Below the pieces are notes generated by a model, which worked only from the letters and a program-made list of their open reading frames with translations, ran no database searches and had not been told where the DNA came from. Position numbers and translations under genes: made by a program. 64,000 bases of DNA from Haberlea rhodopensis (lineage: Eukaryota > Streptophyta > Magnoliopsida > Lamiales > Gesneriaceae): the NCBI GenBank assembly GCA_907163345.1, contig CAJQUN010000003.1, positions 5,870,821-5,934,820 of the forward strand, given 5' to 3'. Below, one piece after another: positions 31,040 through 42,302 of this stretch. The number at the start of each line of letters is the position of its first letter. Within the stretch, counting starts at the first letter, position 1.

Positions 31040-33323
31040 TGTCACGCACCAAATATCGTGACACGTAGACATGCGCGAGATGCTTGCTGGTTAGTTATAA
31101 TGTGGGATTGCGGGACGACTCATAGAGTCGAGTACGTGTCTTAGATGTTCGTCTGCCCTGAGTTAGGCATGCCGACCCAATTGAGTTTGGGGAGCTTGTC
31201 GCTGGTCTTGGACCTGACTAGGAGGGAAGGGCGAGCATTCTAGACAATAGACTGGTTGTGAGCTGTTCCCGCTTCCCTGATGAGCCCATGGGAGGGCGAA
31301 ACCAGTAGGCATAGGAGATGTAATATGGCTTAACCTCGGAGTTATGGGGATCCGGGGTCGCCGCACGGGTTGTCGTCTGCGCTAAAACTCTGAGCCCGTG
31401 ACAAATGGCATCAGAGCCAGATCGTGTGCACACTGCATTGGTTGCCAAGCGCTCTCTCACTGCACTGGCGGGTCCAAGAAGAATGGACGAGCATGTGGGT
31501 TGCTCGCACCCAAAGGGTGGGTGTTCGCAAGTGGGTCCGACGAGTAGGCATAAAGCAACAGTGATACTTTTCCAAGCGCTCAAAATTGAGGATGAGTATG
31601 CAGAAAGGTCGCACATGGATCCTGGCCAAATTAAAGAAGAGGAAAGAGTTCTCCACCATGCACGAGGGCGTGCATGGATTGAGTGGGGGAGAATGTCACG
31701 CACCAAATATCGTGACACACAGACATGCGCGAGATGCTTGCTGATTAGTTATAATGTGGGATTGCGGCTTAACTCATATAGTCGAGTACGTGTATTAGAT
31801 GTTCGTCTACCCTGAGTTAGGCATGCCGACCCAATTGAGTTTGGGGAGCTTCTCGCTGGTCTTGGTCCTGACTGGGACGGAAGGGCGAGCATTCTAGACA
31901 CTAGACTGGTTGGGAGTTGTTCCTGCTTCCCTGATGAGCCTATGGGAGGGTGAAACCAGTAGGCATCGGAGATGGAATATAGCTTAACCTCGGAGTTAAT
32001 GGGGATCCGGGGTCGCCGCACGGGTTGTCCTCTGCGCTAAAACTCTGAGCCCGTGACAAATGGTATCAGATCGTGTGCACACTGCATTGGTTGCCAAGCG
32101 CTCTCTCACTGCACTGGCGGGTCCAAGAGGAATGGACGAGCAAGTGGGTTGCTTGCACCCAAAGGGTGGGTGTTAACAAGTGGGTCCGACGAGTAGGCAG
32201 GAAGCAACAATGATACTTTTCCAAGTGCTCAAAATTGAGGATGAGTAGGCAGGAAAGTCGCACATGGATCTTGGCCACATTAAAGAAGAGGGAAGAGTTC
32301 TCTCCCATGCACGAGGGCGTGCATGGATTGAGTGGGGGAGAATGTCACGCACCAAATATCATGACACGCAGACATGCACGAGATGCTTGCAGGTTAGTTA
32401 TAATGTGGGATTGCGGGACGGCTCATAGAGTCGAGTACGTGTCTTAGATGTTCGTCTGCCTTGAGTTAGGCATGCGACCCAATTGAGTTTGGGGAGGTTG
32501 TCGCTGGTCTTTGACCTGACTAGGACGAAAGGGTGAGCATTCTAGACACTAGACTAGTTGGGAGCTGTTCCCGCTTCCCTGATGAGCCCATGGGTGGGCG
32601 AAACCAGTAGGCATCGGAGATGAAATATGGCTTAACCTCGGAGTTATGGGGATCCGGGATCACCGCACGGGTTGTCGTCTGCGCTAAAACACTGAACCCG
32701 TGACAAATGGTATCAGAGCCAGATCGTGTGCACACTGCATTGGTTGCCAAGCGCTCTCTCACTGCACTGGCGGGTCCAAGAGGAATGGACGAGCAAGTGG
32801 GTGCGAGAGGGTGGATGTTCGCAAGTGTGTCCGACGAGTAGGCAGGAAGCAATAGTGATACTTTTCCAAGCGCTCAAAATTGAGGATGAGTAGGGAGGAA
32901 GGCCGTACATGGATCCTGGCCAAATTAAAGAAGAGGGAAGAGTTCTCCCCCATGCCCAAGGGCGTGGGAGAATGTAACGCACCAAATATCATGCGCGAGA
33001 TGCTTGCTGGTTAATTATAATGTGGGATTGCGGGACGACTCATAGAGTCGAGTACGTGTCTTAGATGTTCGTCTGCCCTGAGTTAGGCATGCCGACCCAA
33101 TTGAGTTTGGGAAACTTGTCGCTGGTCTTGGACCTGACTATGACAGAAGGGCGAGCATTCTAGACACTAGACTTGTTGGGAGCTGTTCCCGCTTCCCTGA
33201 TGAGCCCATGGGAGGGCGAAACCAGTAGGCATCGGAGATAGAATATGGCTTAACCTCGGAGTTATATGGATCCGGGGTCGCCGCACGAATTGTCGTCTGC
33301 GCTAAAACTTCGAGCCCGTGACA
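31040..33323 (+). mobile_element. Tandem TRIM array: four LTRs and three internal domains
   Basis: LTRs lie at 31040-31403, 31694-32058, 32343-32705 and 32973-33323. They are about 363 bp (the last is shorter), start tgtcacgcacc and end gtgaca. Between them are internal segments of about 270-290 bp. Each internal segment opens with a PBS-like tggtatcagagcc (copy 1 has tggcatcagagcc, copy 2 is shortened). The first two end with the polypurine tract gagtgggggagaa, and the third keeps only gtgggagaa. The repeat pitch is 654, 649 and 630 bp. The flanks share atag (31036-31039 and 33324-33327), consistent with one insertion later multiplied. No protein motif exists in any frame, so the element is a terminal-repeat retrotransposon in miniature. 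Open frames here repeat with the array and are not genes. Confidence 0.88.
31327..31357 (-). repeat. 5S-rRNA-like segment within the TRIM LTR
   Basis: Read on the minus strand, the LTR contains ccggatccccat followed by aactccgaggttaagc. Plant 5S rRNA has CCGGATCCCATCAG followed by AACTCCGAAGTTAAGC over the start of its internal promoter. Further along, a gaagcgg/ggga stretch could correspond to the box-C side, but it is much more diverged. The same segment recurs in the other three LTRs. The match is by eye from memory of 5S rRNA. Confidence 0.5.
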
Positions 33324-33327
33324 ATAG

Positions 33328-34495
33328 TCTATTACGTACAGTTGTCCTTGCAGGGTCCTGGAATGTGGGGCATGACAAAATGGTATCAAAATTTGTCAAC
33401 GACAGAAATATCAGGTGATCAGTCATATATACGATAAGATGGTGTATGTGTGGAAGCCACCTGTTGAATTAGTTTTTGAGAGTTTTTGAATTAGTCAAGA
33501 AGGGTTACAATTAATGTACTTCTATAATAGCTTAAATTAACCATTTTTCGTACAAATAGAGATAAATACAAAATAGTTTTTAACAGAACCCATTATAGTA
33601 GTTGAATATATGTAGGCTTAGATCCAGAACATGACAAAATGTTTTATCAAAACATACACGTTGTAACTATATGTTCCCAAGTGAAGAACTCTGCCAAGTT
33701 AACAGACCATTATATTAGTAATTCACTAGTAAATTTGTTCGAATATAATTTGGCATGTTGGCCTACATATGTAAGTGAATGAGTATTATATGCTATCTTA
33801 AGATTTAGCCCAAATAAAATGATCTGAATAAGGTTAATAATGTTTGGCTACAAGCATCTGATATGATATGAACCTTTAATTTATAGAGATTAATGTGTTT
33901 TTTTATTTATATGATGGGCTTAAATGTAGAACCAAAAATTATATATATGAGGTTGTGGTCTCAGATATGGAAGACCACAATATTCAGATCTGCATAAATA
34001 GCAACCATTATGGATGCAGGTATGCTTCTGCATATTTATTTAAATTTCTTAATGATTTAGTATGAGATTCTGGGATTAAGATGATAGTTCATCTATAAGG
34101 TTATTCCAACAAATAGATTAATAAAATTTAAAGAAAACGATAATTTAAGTTAATATATTGAATTGGAAATTTCAAAAGGACCAACTTAATATTCTTACAA
34201 AATTGTGTGTTAAATTTGATTTTGTATATCGTGATGAGTGCATGTTGTTAATGAATGTGTGAGAAATGTATCAACTTATTTTATCATGTCAGCCGATGAT
34301 GCTTGTCAACAGAGCAGATGTTTTCAACCAAGGTCAACCGATATGCTGCTGCCAGCAGAGCAAATGTCTCCAAAGCAGTTGAAGGCAGTGGATGACTGGA
34401 TGACTAGGTAAAGAGATAGTTACTCGCCTGCTGAGCCGATGACTGATTCCTACCAATATATAAAGGCTTGAAAGCTCAATGTAAATAGTGAGGCA
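33328..34495. other. Intergenic stretch, possibly part of an interrupted LTR
   Basis: No coding frame recognised. From about 34287 (tgtcagccgatg) the sequence looks like the start of another LTR that is cut by the solo LTR at 34501 and may resume after 36819, but its far end and a target duplication were not found. Confidence 0.35.
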
Positions 34496-34500
34496 CATAT

Positions 34501-36814
34501 TGTAAATACCCCCGTGCCCTTATCCCGTTATTAGCGTATTAACCCAAGTATTTAGTGCATGTAATCATATATGTAGGGGAAAACCCACTTGTCATCATAG
34601 CAAATCATGCCAATAATAAAATTATTTACATTATTCCATATGATGTCTAATTTTCCCCAACCTCGTCCACATACATATCATGCACCATTATAATACACTA
34701 ACATGTTCTCAGTTTATTTAGCAATTCAATAAATAATTGCATGCAACTCATAAATGAAGAGAGAAATGCCCTTGCCTTCTTATACATACCATATACACAT
34801 AATAGCGCTCACATGCGAGCATCAAATAAGTATGTCTGTATCAAATGTATAAAACACGATACTCAATACCGTCACTGGTACTTCGATCCCTGGAAGCACC
34901 TCAATTCCATAGCTCGAGCTCGACTCCGAAGCCATCGATGTACCTAATCACCTGCCCCAACAGAGACAGCCTCCACACGGGGTGAGCATACCAATATCCC
35001 AAATCCAATAAGTACAATATTACATTTCATAATTTACACAAGTAAATGCTATGAATATTAAAAGACACTCCGTGGATGGCATCATCCTCATCCGGGTCCC
35101 CTGTGCTGTTCCTGTTCTCAAAATAACTGAAACCATCAAATTTCCAAATGCAATTTAATCGTTACATTGATTAACAAATCTGTTTGCCATGTACCGATAT
35201 CATAATCAATAATATCAAATCATTAAACAATGATTATAGATATTCCATATATCTCATTTATGGTCCCATAGTTCTATTTCATCGCTCGATCTACAATAAC
35301 AACATTTTATCCTCACGCATGCTCAACAGCAGTGGCGTCATAACTGATGTTCGCTCAAAGGCGACAACATCTCAATCATTGCTCGCTCAAAAGCGTCACC
35401 ATATAATTCCCATTGTCTATCCATTTATTGCAATATAATGTACCATGCAATCAACAATTGCAATTACAAAAAGGGCAATGCTCGTACGTTATACGTACCT
35501 TATGATTCCGTAGTTTGAGTCCAACCTTGCCTGAGTCCCACGACCCGATGAATTATGTGCTAACACATAAACAACTCCCAATCAAAAATAAGCATGCAAC
35601 CACGTGCCCAAGTACGTTTACAACCTCAAAATATATCGTCAATCCATGACAATTTACCATTTTAAAAGATTCCGGGTTAAGCATGCATAATACCCAAAAT
35701 ATTCCATTTTATAAGTTTAAATGATAGCCAAAAACTCAATCGAGAATTCTGTTTTATTGAACTTTGGCTCCAACCAATCCATTTTAAAAGTATAGCATTC
35801 CTATTGGAATGTAGACATCGCCCCGAAAATCGGCTAATTAAACCTCGATTCCAAAATTGAAATTTTTCAAAATTTTCGAAAAAACTCCACCCTTCGAGCC
35901 GCGATCGATCGCCAATTTCATCGCGATCGATCGCCCCAGTCCAGTGGCCAACCAGGGTCTTCTCGCGATCGATCGCGAGTCTCCGCGATCGATCGCCGAG
36001 ACCTTGCGATCGATCGCCATCACTGTACGTCTTCATAAATTTCCAGCTGCTCGTCGCGATCGATCGGCATGCCATCAGCGATCGATCGCGACCTGCAATT
36101 TTCCAAAAAACTCGAGCTTTAATGGTTTTGACACCCAAACTCAAAACCAACACCCCTAACTTCCTCAACACCTCCAATACACCAATTAAACTCAATAAAA
36201 ACAATAAAAACAACTTTTTAGATTTTTAACCAAAACCCCCAAATCTCAAATCCAACTCAAAACTTGACCAAGAAGCACAATACCATGATCAAATCGAAGC
36301 TAAAGGTGAGGAGAAGAAGATTACCAGCTTTTCTTCAAGAAATCGGGCTCCCAAGACGAGCCTCCATCGATTTGCTTCCAAGAAAAAAGAGGGGAAGGGT
36401 TTGGAGTGAGAGAGTGGCGTGAGGAGAGGAGATAGAGAAGAGATTCCGCATAATGACGGAATACCGAGTCCATTTGGTATATATAGCATCAAGACTCCAA
36501 AATACCAATACCTCCACAACTACATCATGATTCATTAAAAATCATCTGTTTTCGATTAATATCTCTCCAACTCAATTTTCATTACCAGCCCCAGTACAAA
36601 GTACTCCGGACCCCAGATCCCACCAAAAACCAAATTCCAAGGTTGTCACCACGATGAGAACACAATCTCACCCTTGGATCCAACGACTCTAAATACCGGA
36701 TTTAAAATCCCCGGGAGTCCGAAAACCGCAATTAATTCATAATTACCACAATTAAAATCTATTAAGGATTATTACCACGTCGGGATTAACACCATTAATC
36801 CCCCGGGCATCACA
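34501..36814 (-). mobile_element. Solo Gypsy-type LTR, about 2.3 kb
   Basis: Read on the minus strand it begins tgtgatgcccgggggatt (from 36814) and ends ggtatttaca (at 34501), the TG...CA form of a plant Gypsy LTR. The flanks catat (34496-34500) and catac (36815-36819) are a 5-bp target duplication with one mismatch. No PBS, polypurine tract or internal domain adjoins either end, so it is best read as a solo LTR left by LTR-LTR recombination. It holds a cluster of gcgatcgatcgc palindromes. Confidence 0.62.
35901..36090. repeat. Seven copies of the palindrome gcgatcgatcgc
   Basis: Copies start at 35901, 35923, 35965, 35985, 36006, 36056 (last base changed) and 36079. Several gaps are 20-23 bp or twice that. 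The 12-mer is self-complementary. It is too short and too irregular for CRISPR and sits inside a retrotransposon LTR. Confidence 0.9.
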
Positions 36815-37317
36815 CATACAAAGAGGCAAAATGTGAGAGACACAAGAAAGATCAAGGATAGGAAAAATAGGCGAGAGCCTGAGAGTTTTTTAGTAGCGAT
36901 TGTGTGAGTGATATAGAGATTCATTGCAAATCATATGAGTGAATTTGATAGGGAATCATGTATTGTAATTGCTTGGTATACTCGATAGTGACCAATGCAA
37001 TGGGCCTACCATGGAAGTAGGTATTCTTGGCCGAATCACGTAAAATCTGGTGTCTTGTGTTCTTGCTTTCTTTATGCATTTCATTGACGATTTCTTGCTG
37101 ATGTGGTTGATCTTGTGTGTGTTCTATAAATGTATGTTATGTATCTGGTGGATGAATCTGTTGTCATTAGGGGTGTTAATCAGTTATGATGTCATTTTCA
37201 GTCGAATTCTGTGAATGTTCTTGGTTGATTCGATCAGAGTTTTTCAATGATTAATTGGTTCACAGAAGTCATTCTTGTATCAGGAATTAATATGCTTTAC
37301 TTCTTAACAAAATGCAA

Positions 37318-37836
37318 TGTTGGAAAAACATGTTTAATGAATTGAAATTAAGCATGAAAAAGTCGAAAAAACGAATGGCAAAAAAACGGGCGAAAACGGA
37401 CAAGAAGGCTGCTTGGGAAGGGCTCGAGCGCTGCCCAATATCCAGCAAGCGCCCTAGCACCTCGGGTTCTGCCCGATTTTGTCAATGCGGTTTTTTTCCG
37501 AAGGGTTGTGTACCTTTCGTGTATAGTTGCAATTTTTCATGAAAAAACAATTCTCAAAAGGGATCATTTAAGGATGTTTTATGATTTAGTATAAACTGAA
37601 CAACCCCATGATTGAATTAATATATATTTGAAAGATAAAACTCAAGTTTTTAGAGCAAATTCATGCAATATTCATATCGTGGTTGAGTGCCTTTAAACCT
37701 TAGTGGTTGAGGATTTGTGTTTGGTGTGCTTCTATCACAAATCATAATCGTTATATCTTGGAAAACGATTGCTGCTAACCGTAAGCACAAAAGTTGGGCA
37801 ATATTGTTTCAAGACAAATAATAGAACTCTTGCCTC
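37318..37836 (+). repeat. 5' LTR of the decayed Copia element
   Basis: Aligns with 41530-42101 but lacks about 50 bp in the gcgctcgcc/gggcagg-rich part. The right limit is where similarity stops. Confidence 0.75.
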
Positions 37837-37937
37837 GACATCCTAAAAAACCATTGTTATTTTGCTTGCTATTATTCATAAGATACACATCTATACTAAT
37901 GAGATTCATACAATCTTGAAACGATATTTTGTAACAA

Positions 37938-38745
37938 ATGGCTTCATCGAGTGGAACAACGACTTCGTTCATCACGGAGAAAGGCGCAAGAAGTTCAATG
38001 GAAATGACTGCACAAGATGGCAACAAAAGATGCCATTCTATTTGACAACCTTGGGTCTGACAAGGTTTTTAAATGAAGATGCTTCTACCATTGAAGATGG
38101 TGAAATCGACACCCAAAATTGGGCTACGGTTGATGCTTGGAATCAAAGTGATTTCCTTTGTAAGAACTACATTATAAATGGTCTAGACAATAAACTATAC
38201 AATGTTTATTGCCTTGTGAAAATCGCTAAGGAATTGTGGGAATCTTTGGAAAGGAAATATAGATCTGAGGATGTCGGCATGAATAAATTCATTGTTGGAC
38301 AATTCCTGGACTTCGAAATGGTCTATGCTAAGACAATGATGGCGCAAGTGCAGGAACTACAAGTGATCATGCACGATATTCATGTGGAGAGAATGATTCT
38401 ACGTGAATTATGCCAATTGCCACATTGATTGAGAATTTGCCTCCAATGTGGAGGGACTCTAAGAACTATATCAAACATAGACGGAAGGAGATGAGAGTTG
38501 AAGACCTTGTGGTTCGTTTACGAATCGAGGAGGACAATAGGAATTCCGAAAGGAATGCGGTAAAGCATCATATGGAAGCAAGGTCTAACTTGGTTGGATA
38601 AAATACCGGAACAAAAAGAAAGTTTGATGATAAAGCCTCCAAGGGTGAGAAGGCTAAAAAGTTCAAAATAAAGTGCTATAAATGCGGAAAGCCCAACCAT
38701 ATGGCCATTATTGTCGCAACAAAATAGACAATCAAGGGAATACAA
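37938..38745 (+). pseudogene. Copia gag (UBN2 type) remnant
   Basis: The ATG at 37938 opens MASSSGTTT, then the frame changes and continues with the UBN2-type gag core: KKFNGNDCTRWQQKM, WNQSDFLCKNYIINGLDN, and an ELQVIMHDIHVE stretch. After another frame change near 38410 come the arginine-rich IKHRRKEMRVEDLVVRLRIE segment and, near 38680, a CCHC-like knuckle (CYKCGKPNHM). At least three frame breaks make it non-functional. Confidence 0.82.
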
Positions 38746-39161
38746 AAGATCAAATCAATATAAACGAAGATGACGAATTATCATACAATTTATCCGATAT
38801 TATGCTTATCGCTTGATTAATATTTTGATTTTGACAAGGATTGTATGAAACAAAACAAACTTAGTGTTTGAAGAAAAAGGTAATATGAAGAATCTTTTTT
38901 TGATTGAATGTAAAGACGATTATACGTCTACGAAAATAATAAATTATGTTATTACTTATTTGATTGAATCTTGTGATTTATGACTTGATTGTTTAAATCA
39001 TGTAAAATATAATTCACTACGCTTATTTGTAATGTTAAAATAATTGCTTTCTATGGAAGTTAACTTAAAACATAAGTGTGGAATTGTATAGAGGATAAGT
39101 GAACAAACCGTCATTTCGTTTGATGAATGAAATGTAACATCTCTAGAAGTGACTCACAATA

Positions 39162-39344
39162 ATGCTTGTGATCGCAAATTTGTGCAAACTAGAGGTGTGG
39201 AAAAAAGTAATGTGTTACTTTATTGATTATTGCACAAGATATTGTTATGGATATTTGCTACGAGCCAAAGACGAAGTCATGAAAGTAAACATTATAAGAA
39301 TGATGTTGAAAACCAATAAAGCAAATGAGTTTCGCAATGCATAA
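39162..39344 (+). pseudogene. Copia integrase scrap
   Basis: A short open frame with FIDYCTRYCYGYLLRAKDE, which matches the ...FIDDYSRYGYVYLL-type start of the Copia integrase core with the expected second aspartate lost. The protease and the remainder of integrase cannot be found nearby. Confidence 0.55.
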
Positions 39345-39349
39345 TTGTG

Positions 39350-40340
39350 AGTTGATTCTATTTATGTTGTATAAGCATTTTACGCTTAAGAATTGAATTT
39401 GCAAGATATTTAATTTTGAATTCAAGTTTTCTAAGATTTGTACGCTTAAAATACAAATGGTGAATCGAATGCCACAATTGTTTTTATGGGGCGTTGTTCT
39501 CTCATAAAGTTGATTCTATTTGAATTTTCTAAGCATGATAAACTTAAAGCTCGTACTTGCAAGATATAAAATCTTGAATTCGACTTTTATAAGTTTGGAT
39601 GCTTAAATGTAAATAGTGAATCTTACTCGAGAGTATTGTATAAGTTCATATTGTGTAAGCAAAGCGCGCTAAAGTCAAAAATTTGCAAGAAATGAAATCT
39701 TGAATTTTGGTTTTTAAATAAATATCGCTTAGAATTTGAAACTTGAAAATTGAACACCAATGAAATCTTGATAAGTTCGAGATTACCCAAAATTGTGGGG
39801 CGACAATTCTATTGGTCAACCATATCCTAAGTGCCACACTTAGGTAATGACGAGAATCCTTATGAGTTAGGACAAAATTTCCTACAAATATTGAAAGTGT
39901 GGGGGCCTTGAGTGAGGTAAGCCATAACAAGTGTCAAAGTAATGAGATGAGAAATTTGACAAAATTGTGTTGTCAAAACAAGTGTGACAAAAGAGACACA
40001 TGAAGCATATGTAAGTATGCTTGTAAGTTGATGATATGCTCATTATAGGAAGGAATAGAGAGATCATCAAAACAACGAAGAAATGTTGATGAAACATTAT
40101 AACATGATGAATGTTGATGCAGCAATGACAAAATTGGAATTGAAGTTTCCAAGATGAATTCTCATATTTAATTATAGTTTCAAATTTTTAAACTTTGCGC
40201 TTAAAATTCAAGCTTGTAAGATATAAATTTTTTGAATTGCACTAAAATTTTTTGCACTTAAAATTTTTGAATTGTGAATTAACGAGAATTTATTATAGTT
40301 TCAAATTTGTAAGCTATAACGCATAGAATTCAAAAAAAAA
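39350..40340. repeat. Diverged repeats within the decayed Copia element
   Basis: At least four diverged segments share the order taagcat...cgcttaaa...cttgcaagatat...aatcttgaattc. They lie at about 39370-39460, 39515-39615, 39630-39740 and 40180-40300. No protein similarity is seen. They could be tandemly duplicated non-coding sequence that replaced pol. Confidence 0.45.
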
Positions 40341-40382
40341 AAGAAAAAAGAAGAGATATCTTGATGTGAATTGGATATCTGA

Positions 40383-40830
40383 CACAAAATGGCTATGTGT
40401 TAACAATTGGTAATACTGTTGTCTCATGAAAAAGGAAACGAAGAAAAGTTCTCTAAAAAAATGTATAGATCAATCCACTATGAATTCGGAATTCATAGTG
40501 CTGGATAAAGCCGAGAAGAAGCCGAGGGTTTCGATGGTTTTGTTATGTCGAAATTTCTTGTGGGCAAATAATAGCAAAATCATTATAATCAAGGACTCAA
40601 AATCCATAAATGGTAATTGGAATGGAGTCCTTGTTGTGGAAATCTTCTAAGCAAACATATATCTACAATGAAATCAAGTTCATTGCACTGGATAAAACCG
40701 AAGAAGAAGTTGAATGGATTCAAGGTTTCCTAGAAGAAATTATGTGTTGGGAAAAACATGTGCCTGCAATTATACATTGTGATAGCCATTGTGCTATAGA
40801 AAGGACACAATGTAGAAGGTAAGTCTTGAT
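40383..40830 (+). pseudogene. Copia RNase H scrap
   Basis: Frame-broken and partly duplicated copies of the RNase H region: IDQSTMNSEFIVLDKAEK (near 40450) and IYNEIKFIALDKTEEEVEW (near 40660), then PAIIHCDSHCAI (near 40770). The repeated SEFIALDKA-type motif suggests an internal duplication. Confidence 0.6.
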
Positions 40831-41529
40831 ATATAAGTCGTAAACATAGTACCATATGGCTATGATCACTATAGACATAATCTTAATTGGTTATGTGAGA
40901 AAACCGCGGATCTGTTTATGAATGGTTAACCAAGAGATCATGCAAAAAGTTTTCGAGGAGAATGAGATTAAAACCCCAAAATTAAAATCTTGTAGTATAT
41001 ACCCAACTTATATGACTGGAGATCCCAAGATCTATGTTCAAAATAAACAACTAAATTATGAGATTGTATAAACACCTTGGAGATCTATGTCCAACACATT
41101 CCTATGATAAGTGGTGTAGCCTGCAAAAAGTGTACGATGATAGGTAAAAAGCCTTTTAATGATTCCTAAGACATATAACTATATGTTGGAGTATTACGGG
41201 ATACTCTTTTAGGAGATCACCTACATAAGTGCGAAGTGTGGCATCTTCAAATATGGAAAGCACTTAGAAACCAAGCGTGGTCCATGGCCGAAACGAACAC
41301 AATTGTAAAAACCAAAACGAAGGTTGTAGTTGTTATGACGTGGGTTCAATTGTCTCGGTTTACACCAACGACTAAATAGTTCAAGACTTTATGTTCACTA
41401 TTAAGTAAGTAAATCCGATTGAATACTACTACGGAAGGTTCAAAGCCGCAAGCTACCTCTCCTGATGCCATAACAATTCGTTAATGACAGTCATATGCAT
41501 TCATGCATTAATTAATTCATGTGGGGGAT

Positions 41530-42101
41530 TGTTGGAAAAATATGCTTAATAAATTGAAATTAAGCATGAAAAAATCGAAAAAATACGAATAGTGGAAAAA
41601 CGGGAGAAAATTGATAGGAAAAACTACCCGGGCATCTTGGGCAGCGCTCGCCTAATATTTTGCTAGTAGGGCAGGCGCTAAGGCGCCTTTTGGGTGGTGC
41701 CCTAGCGCCTCGGGTTCTGCCCGATTTTGTCTATGCGGTTTTTTCCGAAGAGTTGTGTACCCTGTCGTGTTTAATTGAGATTTTTCATGAAAAAATACTT
41801 CCAAATGGTGTTATTTGATGATGTCTTATGGTTTAGTTTAAAGAAACAACCCATGATTGAATTGAATACACTTTTTGCAAGATAAAACTCAAGTTTTTAG
41901 AGCAAATTCCTGCATATTCACATTGTCCATCTTCCATTGTTTGGTTGAGTGCCTTTAAATCTTAGTGGTTTGAGGATTTGTGATTTAGTGTGCTTCTATC
42001 ACAAATCATAGTCGTTGTATTTTGGAAAACGACTCCCGCTAATCGTAAGCACCATAGTGGAACACTATCGTTTCAAGGACAAATAGTAGAACTCTTGTCC
42101 T
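41530..42101 (+). repeat. 3' LTR of the decayed Copia element
   Basis: Begins tgttggaaaaatatgc after the polypurine tract. It shares ctcgggttctgcccgattttgt-type and gataaaactcaagtttttagag-type blocks with the 5' LTR. Confidence 0.78.
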
Positions 42102-42195
42102 AAGTCACACAATCCTCCTACACCCTCCATGCACTGGCGCTCTGGCCGCGAACTGACGAACTGAGTGCGCGTGCGCATCATTAAGGAGAATTTCT

Positions 42196-42302
42196 AATTT
42201 CCGCACTAAGATTTTCTAATTCACGCATTAAAATTTTAAAATTCGCGCACTAAGAATTTCTAATTCTCGCACTAAGATTTACTAAGTCGCGCACTAAGTT
42301 TA
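42196..42302. repeat. Five tandem units of about 22 bp
   Basis: Variants of atttctaattctcgcactaag follow each other five times with small changes (ccgcactaag, cacgcattaaa, cgcgcactaag, ctcgcactaag, cgcgcactaag). Non-coding. Confidence 0.8.

Larger units (their letters stand above)
37318..42101 (+). mobile_element. Decayed Ty1/Copia element with diverged LTRs
   Basis: The 5' LTR (37318 to about 37836) and 3' LTR (41530 to about 42101) align over most of their length, from tgttggaaaaa to acaaata-tagaactcttg, with many substitutions and indels. A polypurine tract catgtgggggat precedes the 3' LTR. Gag, an integrase scrap and an RNase H scrap remain in order. Most of pol has been lost or replaced by non-coding repeats. 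The outer ends after acctcttg differ between copies, and no target duplication was found, so the exact right edge is uncertain. It is clearly older than the Copia element at 5472-10700. Confidence 0.8.

Noticed and set aside
31163..33389. Several 60-166-codon frames on both strands
   Set aside because: They recur with the TRIM array, cross LTR/internal borders and contain no known motif.
35901..36090. CRISPR-like regular palindromes
   Set aside because: A 12-bp repeat with irregular gaps inside a plant LTR; CRISPR arrays do not occur here.
42105..42140. Possible target duplication tgcaa/tgcac for the decayed Copia element
   Set aside because: It would need LTR sequence up to 42130 that the 5' LTR does not share, and one of five bases differs.
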